64,000 bases of DNA. Origin: Paenibacillus oceani (lineage in GTDB: Bacteria > Bacillota > Bacilli > Paenibacillales > NBRC-103111). Below, piece by piece: positions 34,974 to 44,449 of this stretch. The notes under the pieces are model-generated. The model made no database searches. It worked only from the letters and a program-made list of their open reading frames with translations, and was not told the origin of the DNA. The position numbers and the translations under genes are program-made. The first letter of the stretch is position 1. Each line of letters begins with the position of its first letter. Location of the stretch: positions 248,001 to 312,000 of the forward strand of contig NZ_JACXJA010000003.1 of NCBI RefSeq assembly GCF_014705615.1, given 5' to 3'.

Positions 34974-36071
34974 ATGTACCATCGTACCGAAACGAGACCT
35001 GTCCGAGTCGGCGATCTGACGATCGGGGGAAGCAATGAAGTCATCATGCAGAGCATGTGTACGACCAAAACGGCGGACGTCCAAGCGACGGTAGCCGAAA
35101 TACTCCGCCTGGAAGAGGCCGGCTGCCAGATTGTCCGGGTTACCGTCAACAATAAGGAAGCTGCCGATGCGATCAAAGAAATCAAAAAACAGATTCACAT
35201 TCCGCTAGTTGCGGACATTCACTTCGACCATCGATTAGCTCTGGCGGCTATCCAAAACGGCATCGACAAGGTGCGGATTAATCCCGGCAATATCGGCCGC
35301 CGAGAGAAGGTGGAGGAGGTCGTCAAGGCGTGCAAAGAGCGCGGAATCCCGATCCGTATCGGCGTTAACGCGGGCTCGCTGGAGAAGCATCTGCTCGAAA
35401 AGTACGGGTATCCGACTCCCGATGCGATGGTGGAGAGCGCCCTTTTTCATATAGGAATACTGGAAGAACTTGATTTCCATGACATTATCGTATCATTAAA
35501 AGCATCGGACGTGCCGATGGCCATCGCCGCTTATTCGAAGGCGGCGGAGAAGTTCAATTATCCGCTTCATCTCGGCATTACCGAGGCAGGCACTCTGTTC
35601 TCGGGCGCTGTCAAAAGCGCGGCGGGGATCGGAACACTGCTGCATCTCGGACTCGGTTCGACTGTCCGGATCTCGTTAAGCGCAGACCCGGTGGAAGAGA
35701 TCAAGGTAGCCCGTGATTTGTTGAAAACGTTCGGGCTTATTACGAATGCCGCGACGTTAATTTCATGTCCGACATGCGGCCGGCTGGACATCGATTTGTT
35801 CTCGGTAGCCAACGAAGTGGAGAGTTATATCGAGAAGCTGAAAGTGCCGATCAAAGTATCGGTGCTGGGCTGCGCCGTTAACGGCCCCGGCGAAGCGAAG
35901 GAAGCCGATATCGGAATCGCCGGAGCGCGCGGAGAAGGGATGTTGTTCCGGTACGGAGAGATGATCCGGAAAGTGCCGGAAGCCGAGCTTGTGAATGAAC
36001 TGAAAAAAGAAATCGACCACATCGTGGCCGAATTCGAACGTACGGGGGAAATTCCGGGACGGCGTCATTGA
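34974..36071 (+). CDS. ispG: 4-hydroxy-3-methylbut-2-enyl diphosphate synthase (flavodoxin), 365 aa
   Basis: IspG (GcpE) carries out the penultimate step of the MEP isoprenoid pathway using a [4Fe-4S] cluster. The cluster ligands are in CPTCGR and [10 protein letters not shown], and the TIM-barrel half has [12 protein letters not shown] and [11 protein letters not shown] 34974 follows GGGGAGTGA and gives the usual length; an upstream in-frame ATG at 34917 would add a non-conserved tail. It follows clpX by about 100 bases and is convergent with the amidase gene. Confidence 0.95.
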   Translation: MYHRTETRPVRVGDLTIGGSNEVIMQSMCTTKTADVQATVAEILRLEEAGCQIVRVTVNNKEAADAIKEIKKQIHIPLVADIHFDHRLALAAIQNGIDKVRINPGNIGRREKVEEVVKACKERGIPIRIGVNAGSLEKHLLEKYGYPTPDAMVESALFHIGILEELDFHDIIVSLKASDVPMAIAAYSKAAEKFNYPLHLGITEAGTLFSGAVKSAAGIGTLLHLGLGSTVRISLSADPVEEIKVARDLLKTFGLITNAATLISCPTCGRLDIDLFSVANEVESYIEKLKVPIKVSVLGCAVNGPGEAKEADIGIAGARGEGMLFRYGEMIRKVPEAELVNELKKEIDHIVAEFERTGEIPGRRH

Positions 36072-36190
36072 TCCGGTTCGGCCGCCTGACAACGATCAAC
36101 TTGGACAAGCCGTAACGACAGGCTGAACTGTCGGGTGAAGTCTCCTTCATACCGATTGCTTGGTAATTTGCAGTCATGATGCAATTGACT

Positions 36191-36889
36191 TTAGTGGTCC
36201 ACATAAAACACGAGCAGATAATCCAAAATGCCGGAGGCGATAGCCTCGGCTATTTTTTTTTGCCCTTCTGTCCGGGTCAGCATCGCACGGTCGGATTCGT
36301 TGCTGATGTAGCCCATCTCGATGATAACGGCCGGGGTTAGCGTCCGTTTGAGGAGATAGAAGGTTTTGCCTACGTAAGGCACCTCTTTCGTTCCGTAAAG
36401 CTCGTTAAGGCGGCCTGCGAGCAGATGAGCGGCTATGTAGCTGGGCTGGTTGAACTGATACAGCAAGCCGGGCCCCCGTGCGCTCGAATGCCGGGCCCAG
36501 TTCGTATGCAGGCTGACGGTCAGCTTGGGCTTCAACGCGTCGATGAGCAGCTTGCGCTGGGCCAGATCGCGAAGATGCCGGGAACGTGAGCCGAGCCAGT
36601 CGTTGTCGTCGCTAAGAGCATAGTCGGTAGTCCGATTCAGGGCGACCTGCAGTCCGGAGGCGCGCAATTTTTCGTACAACTGCTTGGCTACGAGCAGGTT
36701 CAGATGTTTCTCCAGCAGATCGCCGTGAGAAGTGCCTCCATCGATTCCGCCATGTCCGACATCGATAAGCACATCCACCTCAGAGATCGATTGAGGGATG
36801 GCTTGTACCGCGGCGTAAACAGGTCCGGTGTGCAGAAGACATAATAAGACGGCCATCAGAGCGCAGACGAACGGGTAACGTTTGTTCAT
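36191..36889 (-). CDS. N-acetylmuramoyl-L-alanine amidase (Amidase_3), CwlD-like, 232 aa
   Basis: A signal/anchor helix (residues 5-25) precedes a single Amidase_3 domain. Zinc ligands and the catalytic residues are visible in DVGHGGIDGG, LEKHLNLL, SLHTNWA and IIEMGYISN. Length and single-domain build match CwlD, which cuts peptide side chains from spore cortex glycan for muramic-lactam formation. ATG 36889 is chosen because it starts at the signal sequence and has GGAAGGAAGG upstream; an ATG at 36973 adds 28 non-signal residues. The CwlD role is inferred. Confidence 0.85.
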   Translation of the reverse strand: MNKRYPFVCALMAVLLCLLHTGPVYAAVQAIPQSISEVDVLIDVGHGGIDGGTSHGDLLEKHLNLLVAKQLYEKLRASGLQVALNRTTDYALSDDNDWLGSRSRHLRDLAQRKLLIDALKPKLTVSLHTNWARHSSARGPGLLYQFNQPSYIAAHLLAGRLNELYGTKEVPYVGKTFYLLKRTLTPAVIIEMGYISNESDRAMLTRTEGQKKIAEAIASGILDYLLVFYVDH

Positions 36890-37053
36890 AGCCTTCCTTC
36901 CATTTCGTTGCAGTATGGTGATCAGCTTGGTTTGGTATGTGTAGGGTGACTCAAACAAATTATTCTCATTCACCGATTAACGGATCGGGCAGAGGGGAAT
37001 ACTACCATGTATGCGATAAAAAACGAAGCTGCGGCAGTTGATGTCGGTTTTGG

Positions 37054-37135
37054 AATGCTTACGAAGACAGCTTTTCTTTCAGAAAAGCTCAGCAATGCTT
37101 ACGAAGACAGCTTTTTCTCCGAAAAAGCTTTTAGG
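37054..37135 (+). repeat. Two tandem 40-bp hairpin repeats abutting the lonB ribosome binding site
   Basis: AATGCTTACGAAGACAGCTT begins both copies (37054 and 37094). Copy 1 folds AGCTTTTCT/AGAAAAGCT and copy 2 AGCTTTTTC/GAAAAAGCT. The second copy runs straight into TTTTAGGAGGGG, the lonB Shine-Dalgarno. The words CTTNCGAAG and the hairpin are shared with the four-copy array at 53161-53315. Confidence 0.8.
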
Positions 37136-37145
37136 AGGGGTAACC

Positions 37146-38849
37146 ATGAGTTTAAGCATCATTCTGATGATCATCCAGGTGTTTTTCGCCATCGTGATCG
37201 GGCTGTATTTCTGGAACTTGCTGCGCAACCAGCAAACGAACCGGACCGCCGTCGACCGGGAATCCCGGAAAGAAATGGATAAGCTGCGCAAGCTTCGCTC
37301 CGTCTCGTTGACGAAGCCGCTTGCGGAGAAGACGCGCCCGACGGCACTCGGCGACATTATCGGTCAAAAGGAGGGGCTGCGCGCGCTTAAGGCGGCTCTG
37401 TGCGGTCCGAATCCGCAACACGTCCTCATATACGGTCCTCCCGGAGTAGGCAAAACGGCAGCGGCGCGGGTCATTCTCGAGGAAGCGAAAAAGAACGCCT
37501 CGTCCCCGTTCCGGTTCGACGCCAAGTTTGTGGAAATGGATGCGACTACGGCGAGGTTTGACGAGCGGGGCATCGCTGACCCGTTGATCGGATCGGTTCA
37601 CGATCCGATTTATCAGGGCGCCGGAGCGATGGGCGTGGCGGGCATTCCGCAGCCGAAAGCGGGAGCCGTCACGAAGGCGCATGGCGGAATGTTGTTTATC
37701 GACGAGATCGGTGAATTGCATCCGATTCAAATGAATAAATTATTAAAAGTGCTGGAAGACCGCAAAGTGTTTTTGGAAAGCGCGTATTACAATTCGGAGG
37801 ATATGAACATTCCGAGCTACATCCATGACATTTTTCAAAACGGTCTGCCCGCCGACTTTCGGCTGGTCGGAGCGACGACGCGGACGCCCCAGGAAATTCC
37901 GCCGGCGATCCGGTCGCGTTGCATGGAAATCTTTTTCCGTCCGCTTCTGCCCGATGAGATCGGTCAAATCGCGCGCAACGCGGTATTGAAGATCGGACTG
38001 AAAGAGACGCCGTCCGCCATCGAAGTCGTGCAGAAATATGCGACCAATGGCCGCGAAGCCGTCAATATTATCCAACTGGCCGCAGGCATCGCGATGACCG
38101 AGCAGCGGAGCGAGCTGACGGCGGCGGATGTCGAATGGGTCGTGAACAGCAGCCAGTTGACGCCCCGTCCGGAGAAGAAGATTCCGCCTGAACCGCAAAT
38201 CGGCTTCGTGAACGGTCTTGCCGTATACGGTCCGAATATGGGGACGCTGCTGGAAATCGAGGTGACGTCGCTGCCGGCCTCCAAGCCCAAAGGCGGTACG
38301 TTTACGATCACAGGGGTAGTCGACGAAGAAGAGATGGGCGGGGGTTCCAAGACGCTTCGCCGCAAAAGCATGGCGCGTGGCTCGATCGAGAACGTGCTGA
38401 CCGTCCTCCGCCGATTGGGGATGCGTCCGGACGACTACGATCTGCATATCAATTTCCCGGGAGGCATCCCGATCGACGGTCCCTCGGCCGGCGTGTCGAT
38501 GGCGACTGCGATCGCTTCGGCAATCCATCAGATCCCGGTTGACAACAAAATTGCGATGACCGGCGAAGTGAGCATTCACGGCAAAGTGAAGCCGGTAGGC
38601 GGTGTCGTGGCCAAGGTGGAGGCGGCTTTCCAGGCGGGCGCGACCAAGGTCATCATTCCGAAGGAAAACTGGCAGGAAATTTTCGCGGGCTTAAACGGGC
38701 TGCAGGTGCTTGCCGTCGATACGGTCGATGAAGTGCTTCAGCATGCGCTCGGCATTCGCAACGAGGATGCTTCGTTCGGCGTGCCGAACGGGACGGATGT
38801 ACTGATCGCTTCGCCGCTTCCGTACTTGCAGGCCAGACCCGAATCATAA
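37146..38849 (+). CDS. lonB: ATP-dependent protease LonB, 567 aa
   Basis: An N-terminal membrane helix (LSIILMIIQVFFAIVIGLYF) is followed by an AAA+ domain with [11 protein letters not shown] and MLFIDEIGEL. The C-terminal Lon S16 protease domain carries the catalytic serine in DGPSAGVSMA and the lysine in VKPVGGVVAKVEAA. LonB in B. subtilis is a sporulation-associated, forespore-expressed protease. ATG 37146 has AGGAGGGG immediately upstream. The leader holds two hairpin repeats. Confidence 0.93.
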   Translation: MSLSIILMIIQVFFAIVIGLYFWNLLRNQQTNRTAVDRESRKEMDKLRKLRSVSLTKPLAEKTRPTALGDIIGQKEGLRALKAALCGPNPQHVLIYGPPGVGKTAAARVILEEAKKNASSPFRFDAKFVEMDATTARFDERGIADPLIGSVHDPIYQGAGAMGVAGIPQPKAGAVTKAHGGMLFIDEIGELHPIQMNKLLKVLEDRKVFLESAYYNSEDMNIPSYIHDIFQNGLPADFRLVGATTRTPQEIPPAIRSRCMEIFFRPLLPDEIGQIARNAVLKIGLKETPSAIEVVQKYATNGREAVNIIQLAAGIAMTEQRSELTAADVEWVVNSSQLTPRPEKKIPPEPQIGFVNGLAVYGPNMGTLLEIEVTSLPASKPKGGTFTITGVVDEEEMGGGSKTLRRKSMARGSIENVLTVLRRLGMRPDDYDLHINFPGGIPIDGPSAGVSMATAIASAIHQIPVDNKIAMTGEVSIHGKVKPVGGVVAKVEAAFQAGATKVIIPKENWQEIFAGLNGLQVLAVDTVDEVLQHALGIRNEDASFGVPNGTDVLIASPLPYLQARPES

Positions 38850-38975
38850 TTCAGGCACGCTGCGTTCAGACGGCGTTGGACCTGCTATAAGGAATCGATG
38901 CCGCTCTAGGCGTCCGCTTCCAAAGTATCGCTTTGCCGTATCCCGGTTTCGCCAGAAGCTCGTGGGTGCGGCAAA

Positions 38976-39005
38976 TTGGTGTTTTTATCTAGGTTTTGAT
39001 AAAAT
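38976..39005 (+). promoter_or_regulatory. Probable promoter of lon
   Basis: TTGGTG (38976-38981), 18-bp spacer and TAAAAT (39000-39005). A 100-base leader with GGAGGTG follows. No CtsR or CIRCE site is visible. Confidence 0.4.
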
Positions 39006-39114
39006 GATGAACAAGTGATGAACACTGATGTGGAAAGAAAGCAATAAACTTGTGAACACTCGCCCCTCGCGATCGTCCGGGGGAGCTCCGTAAAGTTTCT
39101 GGAGGTGCAGAGCA

Positions 39115-41451
39115 TTGGGACTGAACAAAGCGAAAGTGCGCCGCTTGCCCCTTCTACCGCTGCGTAGCCTAATTGTATATCCGAGCATGGTTCTGCCTCT
39201 GGACGTCGGCCGCGAAAAATCGGTTAAGGCGCTGGAGCAGGCGATGGTAGACGACGAAATGATACTCCTCTGTTCGCAGTCGGAGATTAACATTGAAGAA
39301 CCGCAAAAAGACGACATTTACCAGATCGGGACGATCTCCAAAGTGCGGCAAATGCTCAAGCTGCCGAACGGGACGATCCGCGTGCTGGTGGAGGGCGTCG
39401 TCCGCGCCGAGATCGTGGAATACGTATCCAACACAGACTATTACGAAGTGACCGTCAAGGAGCTGCCGGAGCAGGAAACGACTGATCCCGAGATCGATGC
39501 GCTTATGAGAACGGTGCGGAACCAGTTCGAGCATTACATCAATCTGTCCAAAAAAGTAACGCCGGAGACGCTCGCCGCCATTTCTGACATTCACGAGCCC
39601 GGCCGGCTGGCCGACGTCATCACGAGTCACCTGCCCCTGAAAATTAAAGACAAGCAGGAAATTCTCGAAACGGTGGAAGTGCGGGAGCGGTTGGAAAAGC
39701 TACTCAATTTTTTGAGCAACGAGCGCGAAGTGCTGGAGCTTGAGCGGAAAATCAACCAGCGCGTCAAAAAGCAAATGGAAAAGACGCAAAAGGAATATTA
39801 TTTGCGCGAACAGATGAAGGCGATCCAGAAGGAGCTCGGCGAGAAGGAAGGCCGCGCGGGGGAAGCCGAGGAACTGCGTTCCCAGCTTGAGGAAGCCGGA
39901 GTGCCGGAGAAGGTCCGGGAGAAAATCGACAAAGAGATCGACCGGCTGGAGAAAATGCCGGCAACCTCGGCGGAAGGGGCGGTTATCCGCAACTACGTCG
40001 ATTGGCTACTGGCCCTCCCTTGGTCCAAACGGACGGAGGACGACCTCGATATCAACAAAGCGGAGGACGTGCTGAACGAGGATCACTACGGGCTGGAGAA
40101 GCCGAAGGAGCGGGTGCTCGAATATTTGGCGGTCCAGCAGCTCGTACAGAAGATGAAAGGACCGATTCTCTGTCTGGTCGGCCCCCCGGGTGTCGGCAAA
40201 ACGTCGATCGCCCGTTCCATCGCGCGTTCGCTGAACCGCAACTTCATCCGGATTTCGCTCGGCGGGGTGCGCGACGAGGCGGAAATCCGCGGACATCGCC
40301 GTACGTACGTAGGCGCGATGCCGGGCCGGATTATTCAAGGGCTCAAAAACGCCGGAAGCAACAATCCGGTCATGCTGCTCGACGAAATTGACAAGATGTC
40401 GATGGATTTCCGGGGCGATCCCGCTTCCGCCTTGCTGGAGGTGCTCGATCCCGAGCAAAACGGCACTTTTAGCGATCATTATATCGAACTGCCTTTCGAT
40501 TTGTCGAACGTCATGTTCGTCACGACGGCCAACGCCGTCCACAATATTCCGCGCCCGCTGCTCGACCGGATGGAGATGCTATACATTCCGGGTTATACCG
40601 AGCTGGAGAAACTGCAGATCGGCATCCGGTATCTTCTGCCGAAGCAGATCAAAGATCACGGGCTGACCGTGGATCAGGTGAGAATCGGCGAAGAGACGCT
40701 GATGAAGGTGGTCCGCGAATATACGAGGGAAGCCGGCGTCCGTAACCTCGAGCAGCAGATCGCCACGCTCTGCCGCAAATCGGCCAAGGAGATCGTATCC
40801 GGGGAGAAGACGACGATCGAGATTACGCCGGACAACTTGAAGGACTATCTTGGGCCGGCGAAATTCCGCGTGAATCTGGCGGATCAGAACGATCAGGTCG
40901 GAGCGGTCAACGGACTCGCCTGGACGGAAGTGGGCGGTGATACGCTCGTCATCGAGGTGACGGTTATGCCGGGCAGCGGCAAGCTGACCTTAACCGGCAA
41001 GCTGGGCGACGTCATGAAGGAGTCGGCGCAGGCCGCCTTCAGCTATACGCGCTCCAAGGCCGAGCAGCTTTCGATTGCCCCTGATTTTCATGAGAAAAAC
41101 GATATTCATATCCATATTCCCGAAGGCGCGATTCCGAAAGACGGCCCTTCGGCGGGCATCACGATGGCGACTGCGCTGATCTCGGCATTGACGAACATTC
41201 CGGTATCCAAATCGGTTGCGATGACCGGAGAGATCACGCTGCGCGGTCGTGTGTTGCCGATCGGAGGACTGAAGGAAAAGTCGTTGGCCGCCCATCGCGC
41301 CGGGGTCAAAAAAATATTGCTTCCGAAAGACAACGAGAAAGATTTGCAGGACATTCCGGAGACCGTCCGCAATGAGCTGACGTTCGTTCCGGTTCACCAT
41401 ATGGACCAGGTGCTGGAGCACGCGCTCGTCAGACCTGTGTCGATCGGGTGA
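39115..41451 (+). CDS. lon: ATP-dependent protease La (LonA), 778 aa
   Basis: The order is N-terminal substrate domain ([18 protein letters not shown]), coiled region, AAA+ module ([26 protein letters not shown]) and S16 protease domain. The Ser-Lys dyad is in [12 protein letters not shown] and [14 protein letters not shown]. It degrades misfolded and regulatory proteins. The TTG start at 39115 is supported by GGAGGTG seven bases upstream. ysxC follows after 19 bases. Confidence 0.96.
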   Translation: MGLNKAKVRRLPLLPLRSLIVYPSMVLPLDVGREKSVKALEQAMVDDEMILLCSQSEINIEEPQKDDIYQIGTISKVRQMLKLPNGTIRVLVEGVVRAEIVEYVSNTDYYEVTVKELPEQETTDPEIDALMRTVRNQFEHYINLSKKVTPETLAAISDIHEPGRLADVITSHLPLKIKDKQEILETVEVRERLEKLLNFLSNEREVLELERKINQRVKKQMEKTQKEYYLREQMKAIQKELGEKEGRAGEAEELRSQLEEAGVPEKVREKIDKEIDRLEKMPATSAEGAVIRNYVDWLLALPWSKRTEDDLDINKAEDVLNEDHYGLEKPKERVLEYLAVQQLVQKMKGPILCLVGPPGVGKTSIARSIARSLNRNFIRISLGGVRDEAEIRGHRRTYVGAMPGRIIQGLKNAGSNNPVMLLDEIDKMSMDFRGDPASALLEVLDPEQNGTFSDHYIELPFDLSNVMFVTTANAVHNIPRPLLDRMEMLYIPGYTELEKLQIGIRYLLPKQIKDHGLTVDQVRIGEETLMKVVREYTREAGVRNLEQQIATLCRKSAKEIVSGEKTTIEITPDNLKDYLGPAKFRVNLADQNDQVGAVNGLAWTEVGGDTLVIEVTVMPGSGKLTLTGKLGDVMKESAQAAFSYTRSKAEQLSIAPDFHEKNDIHIHIPEGAIPKDGPSAGITMATALISALTNIPVSKSVAMTGEITLRGRVLPIGGLKEKSLAAHRAGVKKILLPKDNEKDLQDIPETVRNELTFVPVHHMDQVLEHALVRPVSIG

Positions 41452-41470
41452 CGGGAGAGGGGAAACAACG

Positions 41471-42094
41471 GTGAACGTAACACAAGCGGAATTCGTCATC
41501 AGCGCGGTCGGACCGGCGCAGTATCCGGAAGAGGGGCTGCCGGAGATCGCGCTGGCCGGGCGGTCCAACGTAGGGAAATCATCGCTGATCAACAAAATGA
41601 TCCAGCGCAAAAATTTGGCCAGAACGAGCTCGCAGCCCGGTAAAACGCAAACGCTCAACTTTTACAAAATCAACGGGGAGCTGTATTTCGTCGACCTCCC
41701 CGGGTACGGGTATGCCAAAGTATCCCGTACCCAGAGGGAGCAGTGGGGGAAATTTATCGAGCAGTATTTGCTCCAGCGGGACCGGCTGCGCCTGCTGCTG
41801 CTGCTCGTAGACGCCCGTCATCCGCCTACCCGCGATGATGTGAGCATGTACGACTGGCTCACGCATTTCAGCATTCCTGTATGCGTAGTGGCGACCAAAG
41901 CGGACAAAATACCGCGGAGCCAGTGGCAGAAGCACGTGAAGCAGGTGAAAGAAACGCTGTTCATGCGCGGCAGCGACCCGCTCGTCTTGTTTTCGTCGGA
42001 GACCGGGCTCGGCAAAGATGAGCTATGGGCGATCATTCAGCAGCATACGGAAGTGGGACAGCCAGCTCCCCAAGCGGCACCTGAAGCGGACTGA
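41471..42094 (+). CDS. ysxC: Ribosome biogenesis GTP-binding protein YsxC/EngB, 207 aa
   Basis: The TrmE-Era-EngA-EngB-type GTPase motifs are complete: G1 [10 protein letters not shown]2/G3 region SSQPGKTQT and DLPGYG, G4 TKAD and G5 FSSETG. The protein acts in late assembly of the 50S subunit. The GTG start follows GGGAGAGGGGAAAC. The lon-ysxC pair is conserved in bacilli. Confidence 0.94.
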   Translation: MNVTQAEFVISAVGPAQYPEEGLPEIALAGRSNVGKSSLINKMIQRKNLARTSSQPGKTQTLNFYKINGELYFVDLPGYGYAKVSRTQREQWGKFIEQYLLQRDRLRLLLLLVDARHPPTRDDVSMYDWLTHFSIPVCVVATKADKIPRSQWQKHVKQVKETLFMRGSDPLVLFSSETGLGKDELWAIIQQHTEVGQPAPQAAPEAD

Positions 42095-42111
42095 CATCAG
42101 TCCGCTTTGTT
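42084..42111 (+). terminator. Terminator overlapping the ysxC stop
   Basis: AAGCGGACTGA and TCAGTCCGCTT enclose CA and lead into TGTTTG. The ysxC stop codon lies inside the stem. Confidence 0.7.
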
Positions 42112-42504
42112 TGGGTCCGCAGGAGTCACCGGCACATCATCCTCAGCCCGATCGGGGCTTTCCCGGAGGAGACGGAATTAACTGCGGATCTGCGAGTAAA
42201 AGCCCGTAGGAAGGACTGAAAGAACGCATGAAGACGGCCCGCTCAGCAATCCAAAGTTTCTACGGACCGCTGCGGGATTTCGAGAAGTTTGGGGAAGAAA
42301 CCGAGAGATCGGTGCGACTGGCGGTAATTCTTCCGGTTCGCAGCCGATTTTTCTGAATTTTGCTTGTTTTCAGCGAAAAAAAAGCAGGAATAATGATTCA
42401 CGATATAGTATAATAAATTAAGGTAAGAGCAAAAATTAGCGGATTTTCGAAATCAGAAAGCGCATCAGGTTCACGGGTTTAAAAAATAGAATCGAGGGAT
42501 TTTT
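42112..42504. other. Intergenic stretch, no gene recognised
   Basis: There is no convincing frame, tRNA or T-box motif. The last 100 bases are AT-rich and probably contain the promoter of the next gene (ATATAGTATAATAAATT near 42402-42420). Confidence 0.5.
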
Positions 42505-43098
42505 ATGGCTCAGCGGTTAGCGACGGAATATGTCAAAACCTGCTTGACTTTATCGGAAGCCGAAATGATCCAGTTTATCAAGTTGTTTGACGTACAGGAT
42601 GTTCAATTGGAAGTTCAGGTGCAAGTAACGGAGAACGGCAGTCAGGAGATCGTACTCAGAGACGATTCCGGCGAAGAAGTTAGTCTCACGTTCGAACGCC
42701 GTCAGGGCAAGTATGTGTGTGAAGGCTCATGCCGTGTCAGCAATCCGAAGCTGTCCAACCTGATTCGCAAGGCGGTGTCGCAGTTCAAGGGTGATGCGAT
42801 CGTCAACCGGATTTACCCTGCCTTCACGATGAAATACGTCTACAAAAGAGGCTCAGTCGTACAAATATCCGAAATTACATCCGGTAAACATAAGCTAGTC
42901 TACGAATACAAGGACACGGTAGGCCAACTGGAACGATTGTACCGCCAGCAAAATGTGGAACTTCAAATCTCCAGCGTATATTCCCAAATCGATCAATTGC
43001 TAGACGAACGGAACCGTTCAGACAGCGCATCCGGCCAGCGGAGCGTGGACGAACAATTGGCGCGGCTCGCGCACAAACTGTTCGAATTGGAAGCATAA
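42505..43098 (+). CDS. Conserved hypothetical protein, 197 aa
   Basis: I do not recognise a characterised family. Residues 25-115 are strand-rich (VQLEVQVQVTENGSQEIVLR, later VSLTFERRQGKYVCEG). The last 70 residues are helical and polar, with a QLERLYRQQNVELQ stretch. It is soluble, with two cysteines and no signal peptide. ATG 42505 has GAGGGATTTTT upstream. It is monocistronic with a strong terminator. Confidence 0.7.
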   Translation: MAQRLATEYVKTCLTLSEAEMIQFIKLFDVQDVQLEVQVQVTENGSQEIVLRDDSGEEVSLTFERRQGKYVCEGSCRVSNPKLSNLIRKAVSQFKGDAIVNRIYPAFTMKYVYKRGSVVQISEITSGKHKLVYEYKDTVGQLERLYRQQNVELQISSVYSQIDQLLDERNRSDSASGQRSVDEQLARLAHKLFELEA

Positions 43099-43121
43099 CC
43101 GAACCCTAACTTGGAAAGCAA

Positions 43122-43145
43122 AGAGCCGCAAGGCTCTTTTTTTGT
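43122..43145 (+). terminator. Rho-independent terminator
   Basis: AGAGCC-GCAA-GGCTCT hairpin followed by seven T. Confidence 0.85.
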
Positions 43146-43159
43146 TGCACCGGCAATTA

Positions 43160-43356
43160 GATATGAAGCGGAAATAGGACTTCCGTTAATGCTGCTGCAT
43201 ACGGAATTTTCCCGCTATAGCGGAAGTTTTGTTTCCCTTATTCGGGATGTTTATACTCTCAAGGGCGAATATATGGGGAATAACGGAACAATAATTTCCG
43301 CTAAACGTCGATTTCCTGCTGTGGCCAACAAATAACGGAAGTAAAACTTCCGGAAA
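43160..43356. repeat. Second family of spaced mini-hairpins (CGGAA...TTCCG units)
   Basis: At least four units occur: GCGGAAATAGGACTTCCGTTA, ACGGAATTTTCCCGCTATAGCGGAAG, AATAACGGAACAATAATTTCCGC and AATAACGGAAGTAAAACTTCCG, in that order. Each is self-complementary with AATAA-like outer ends, separated by 30-50 bp. The design recalls the AGCGGTTTGTAC family but the core differs. No gene is present between 43099 and 43608. Confidence 0.6.
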
Positions 43357-43608
43357 GAAGCTTCACAGGGTGCAAGGGAGACCGGAGACCGGATATTGCC
43401 GCTTATGTTGCGGAGCGACAGCAACACGACTGCCGGCGAGCCGCTCAACCATGCGGCTTAGACAACGGGTTCCTTCTGCATTCGGGCGTGCATATGCTGA
43501 GGAGCTGCAAGACAAATGATTTTGCGGCAGCCGGACAAAAAATTCGAAACTTGGGCGTATCCTGTATCGTATAACAGTTTTAACGACGCTTATGAAGGGG
43601 GAACGGAC

Positions 43609-44127
43609 ATGAAGTGGCTGGATTTGCTTAAGGAAGGTGCTTCCCGTGCCGCAGACAAGGCTCAGCGAACGGTGGAAATCACACGGACGGCCGCCAATAT
43701 AGCAGGCAAGCGAAAGCAGATCCGCAGCCTTCATGGCGGGATGGGCGCGGCGGTGTACGAGGCTTACAGAGAAGGCGACTTTACCGCAGCCGCTCCGGAG
43801 GTCGTCCGCATCTCGGCGCTGATCGAGTCGCTGGAGAGGGAGATCGGCGCACTGGAGCTGGAGCTGCAGCGGCTGAACAAGGAGAAGACATGCGCCTGCG
43901 GCAAGGTGGTGCCGTACGGAGCGAGATTTTGTCCGGATTGCGGCAAACGGTTCGAGACCGCCCCCGAGATGATCGAAGAAGCCGTGGAGGTGGAAGCGAC
44001 CCTGCGCTGCGTCCGCTGCGACACGGAGCTTGATATCGGCGACCGGTTTTGTTTGCGGTGCGGCTCCGATCAGACTGAGGACGCGCTGGTCCGGGACCCG
44101 GACCCCGATGCGCAGCCGAAGCCATAG
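43609..44127 (+). CDS. Double zinc-ribbon protein, 172 aa
   Basis: The N-terminal half is helical and charged (KWLDLLKEGASRAADKAQ; LIESLEREIGALELELQRLN, a probable coiled coil). Two zinc ribbons follow, CxC...CPDCG (CACGKVVPYGARFCPDCG) and CVRCD...CLRCG. ATG 43609 has GAAGGGGGAACGG upstream; the frame extends further up but without a ribosome binding site. Function is unknown. Such proteins bind metal for structure and often mediate protein contacts. Confidence 0.75.
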   Translation: MKWLDLLKEGASRAADKAQRTVEITRTAANIAGKRKQIRSLHGGMGAAVYEAYREGDFTAAAPEVVRISALIESLEREIGALELELQRLNKEKTCACGKVVPYGARFCPDCGKRFETAPEMIEEAVEVEATLRCVRCDTELDIGDRFCLRCGSDQTEDALVRDPDPDAQPKP

Positions 44128-44274
44128 ATAACGCCGGGTGTACAAGGCATCGGAAATAGGTTCCAAAAACAGCTTTTCCGCAAGCGGAACGAGGCACCAA
44201 CCGCTCTCGGCCAACATACTGTGACTACGGGAATAAAGAGGGGAGGAGCCCAACTTGTTCCTTAACAAAAAAAA

Positions 44275-44310
44275 CTATTGCATTTCTGGGCAATAGATGT
44301 TATTTTTATT
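44275..44310 (+). terminator. Hairpin plus T-rich tail upstream of speD
   Basis: CTATTGC (44275-44281) pairs with GCAATAG (44290-44296); ATGTTATTTTTATT follows. It may end an upstream transcript or act as an attenuator in the speD leader. Confidence 0.55.
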
Positions 44311-44326
44311 CTCGTTGAAAACAATA

Positions 44327-44440
44327 TAGGAACCAGGATTCACTCAGGACATGTAATGTTTCGAGAGATTATTCCCTCGAGAAGTGAATGACGTAGGTCC
44401 TAGCGGATGAAATCCAACAATTTTATTCCTAGGAAGGGGG
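44327..44440 (+). promoter_or_regulatory. Structured speD leader with alternative pairing to the ribosome binding site
   Basis: Three nested stems form: TAGGAACC (44327-44334) with GGTCCTA (44396-44402, one bulged A); ATTCACT (44338-44344) with AGTGAAT (44383-44389); and TCGAG (44361-44365) with CTCGA (44376-44380). CCTAG at 44399-44403 can instead pair with CTAGG at 44429-44433, the start of the AGGAAGGGGG Shine-Dalgarno. Mutually exclusive pairing of this kind is what a translational riboswitch needs. No known riboswitch class is recognised. The ligand, if any, is unknown. Confidence 0.5.
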
Positions 44441-44449
44441 AACCGAAAG

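Noticed and set aside
32848-39114. CtsR or CIRCE heat-shock operators before clpP, lonB and lon
   Set aside because: I looked for GGTCAAANANRGTCAAA and TTAGCACTC-N9-GAGTGCTAA-like sequences and saw none.
42112-42504. T-box or other known riboswitch in the gap after ysxC
   Set aside because: No T-box sequence (GGGTGGNACCGCG-like) or paired terminator was found; the next gene is not an amino acid or tRNA gene.
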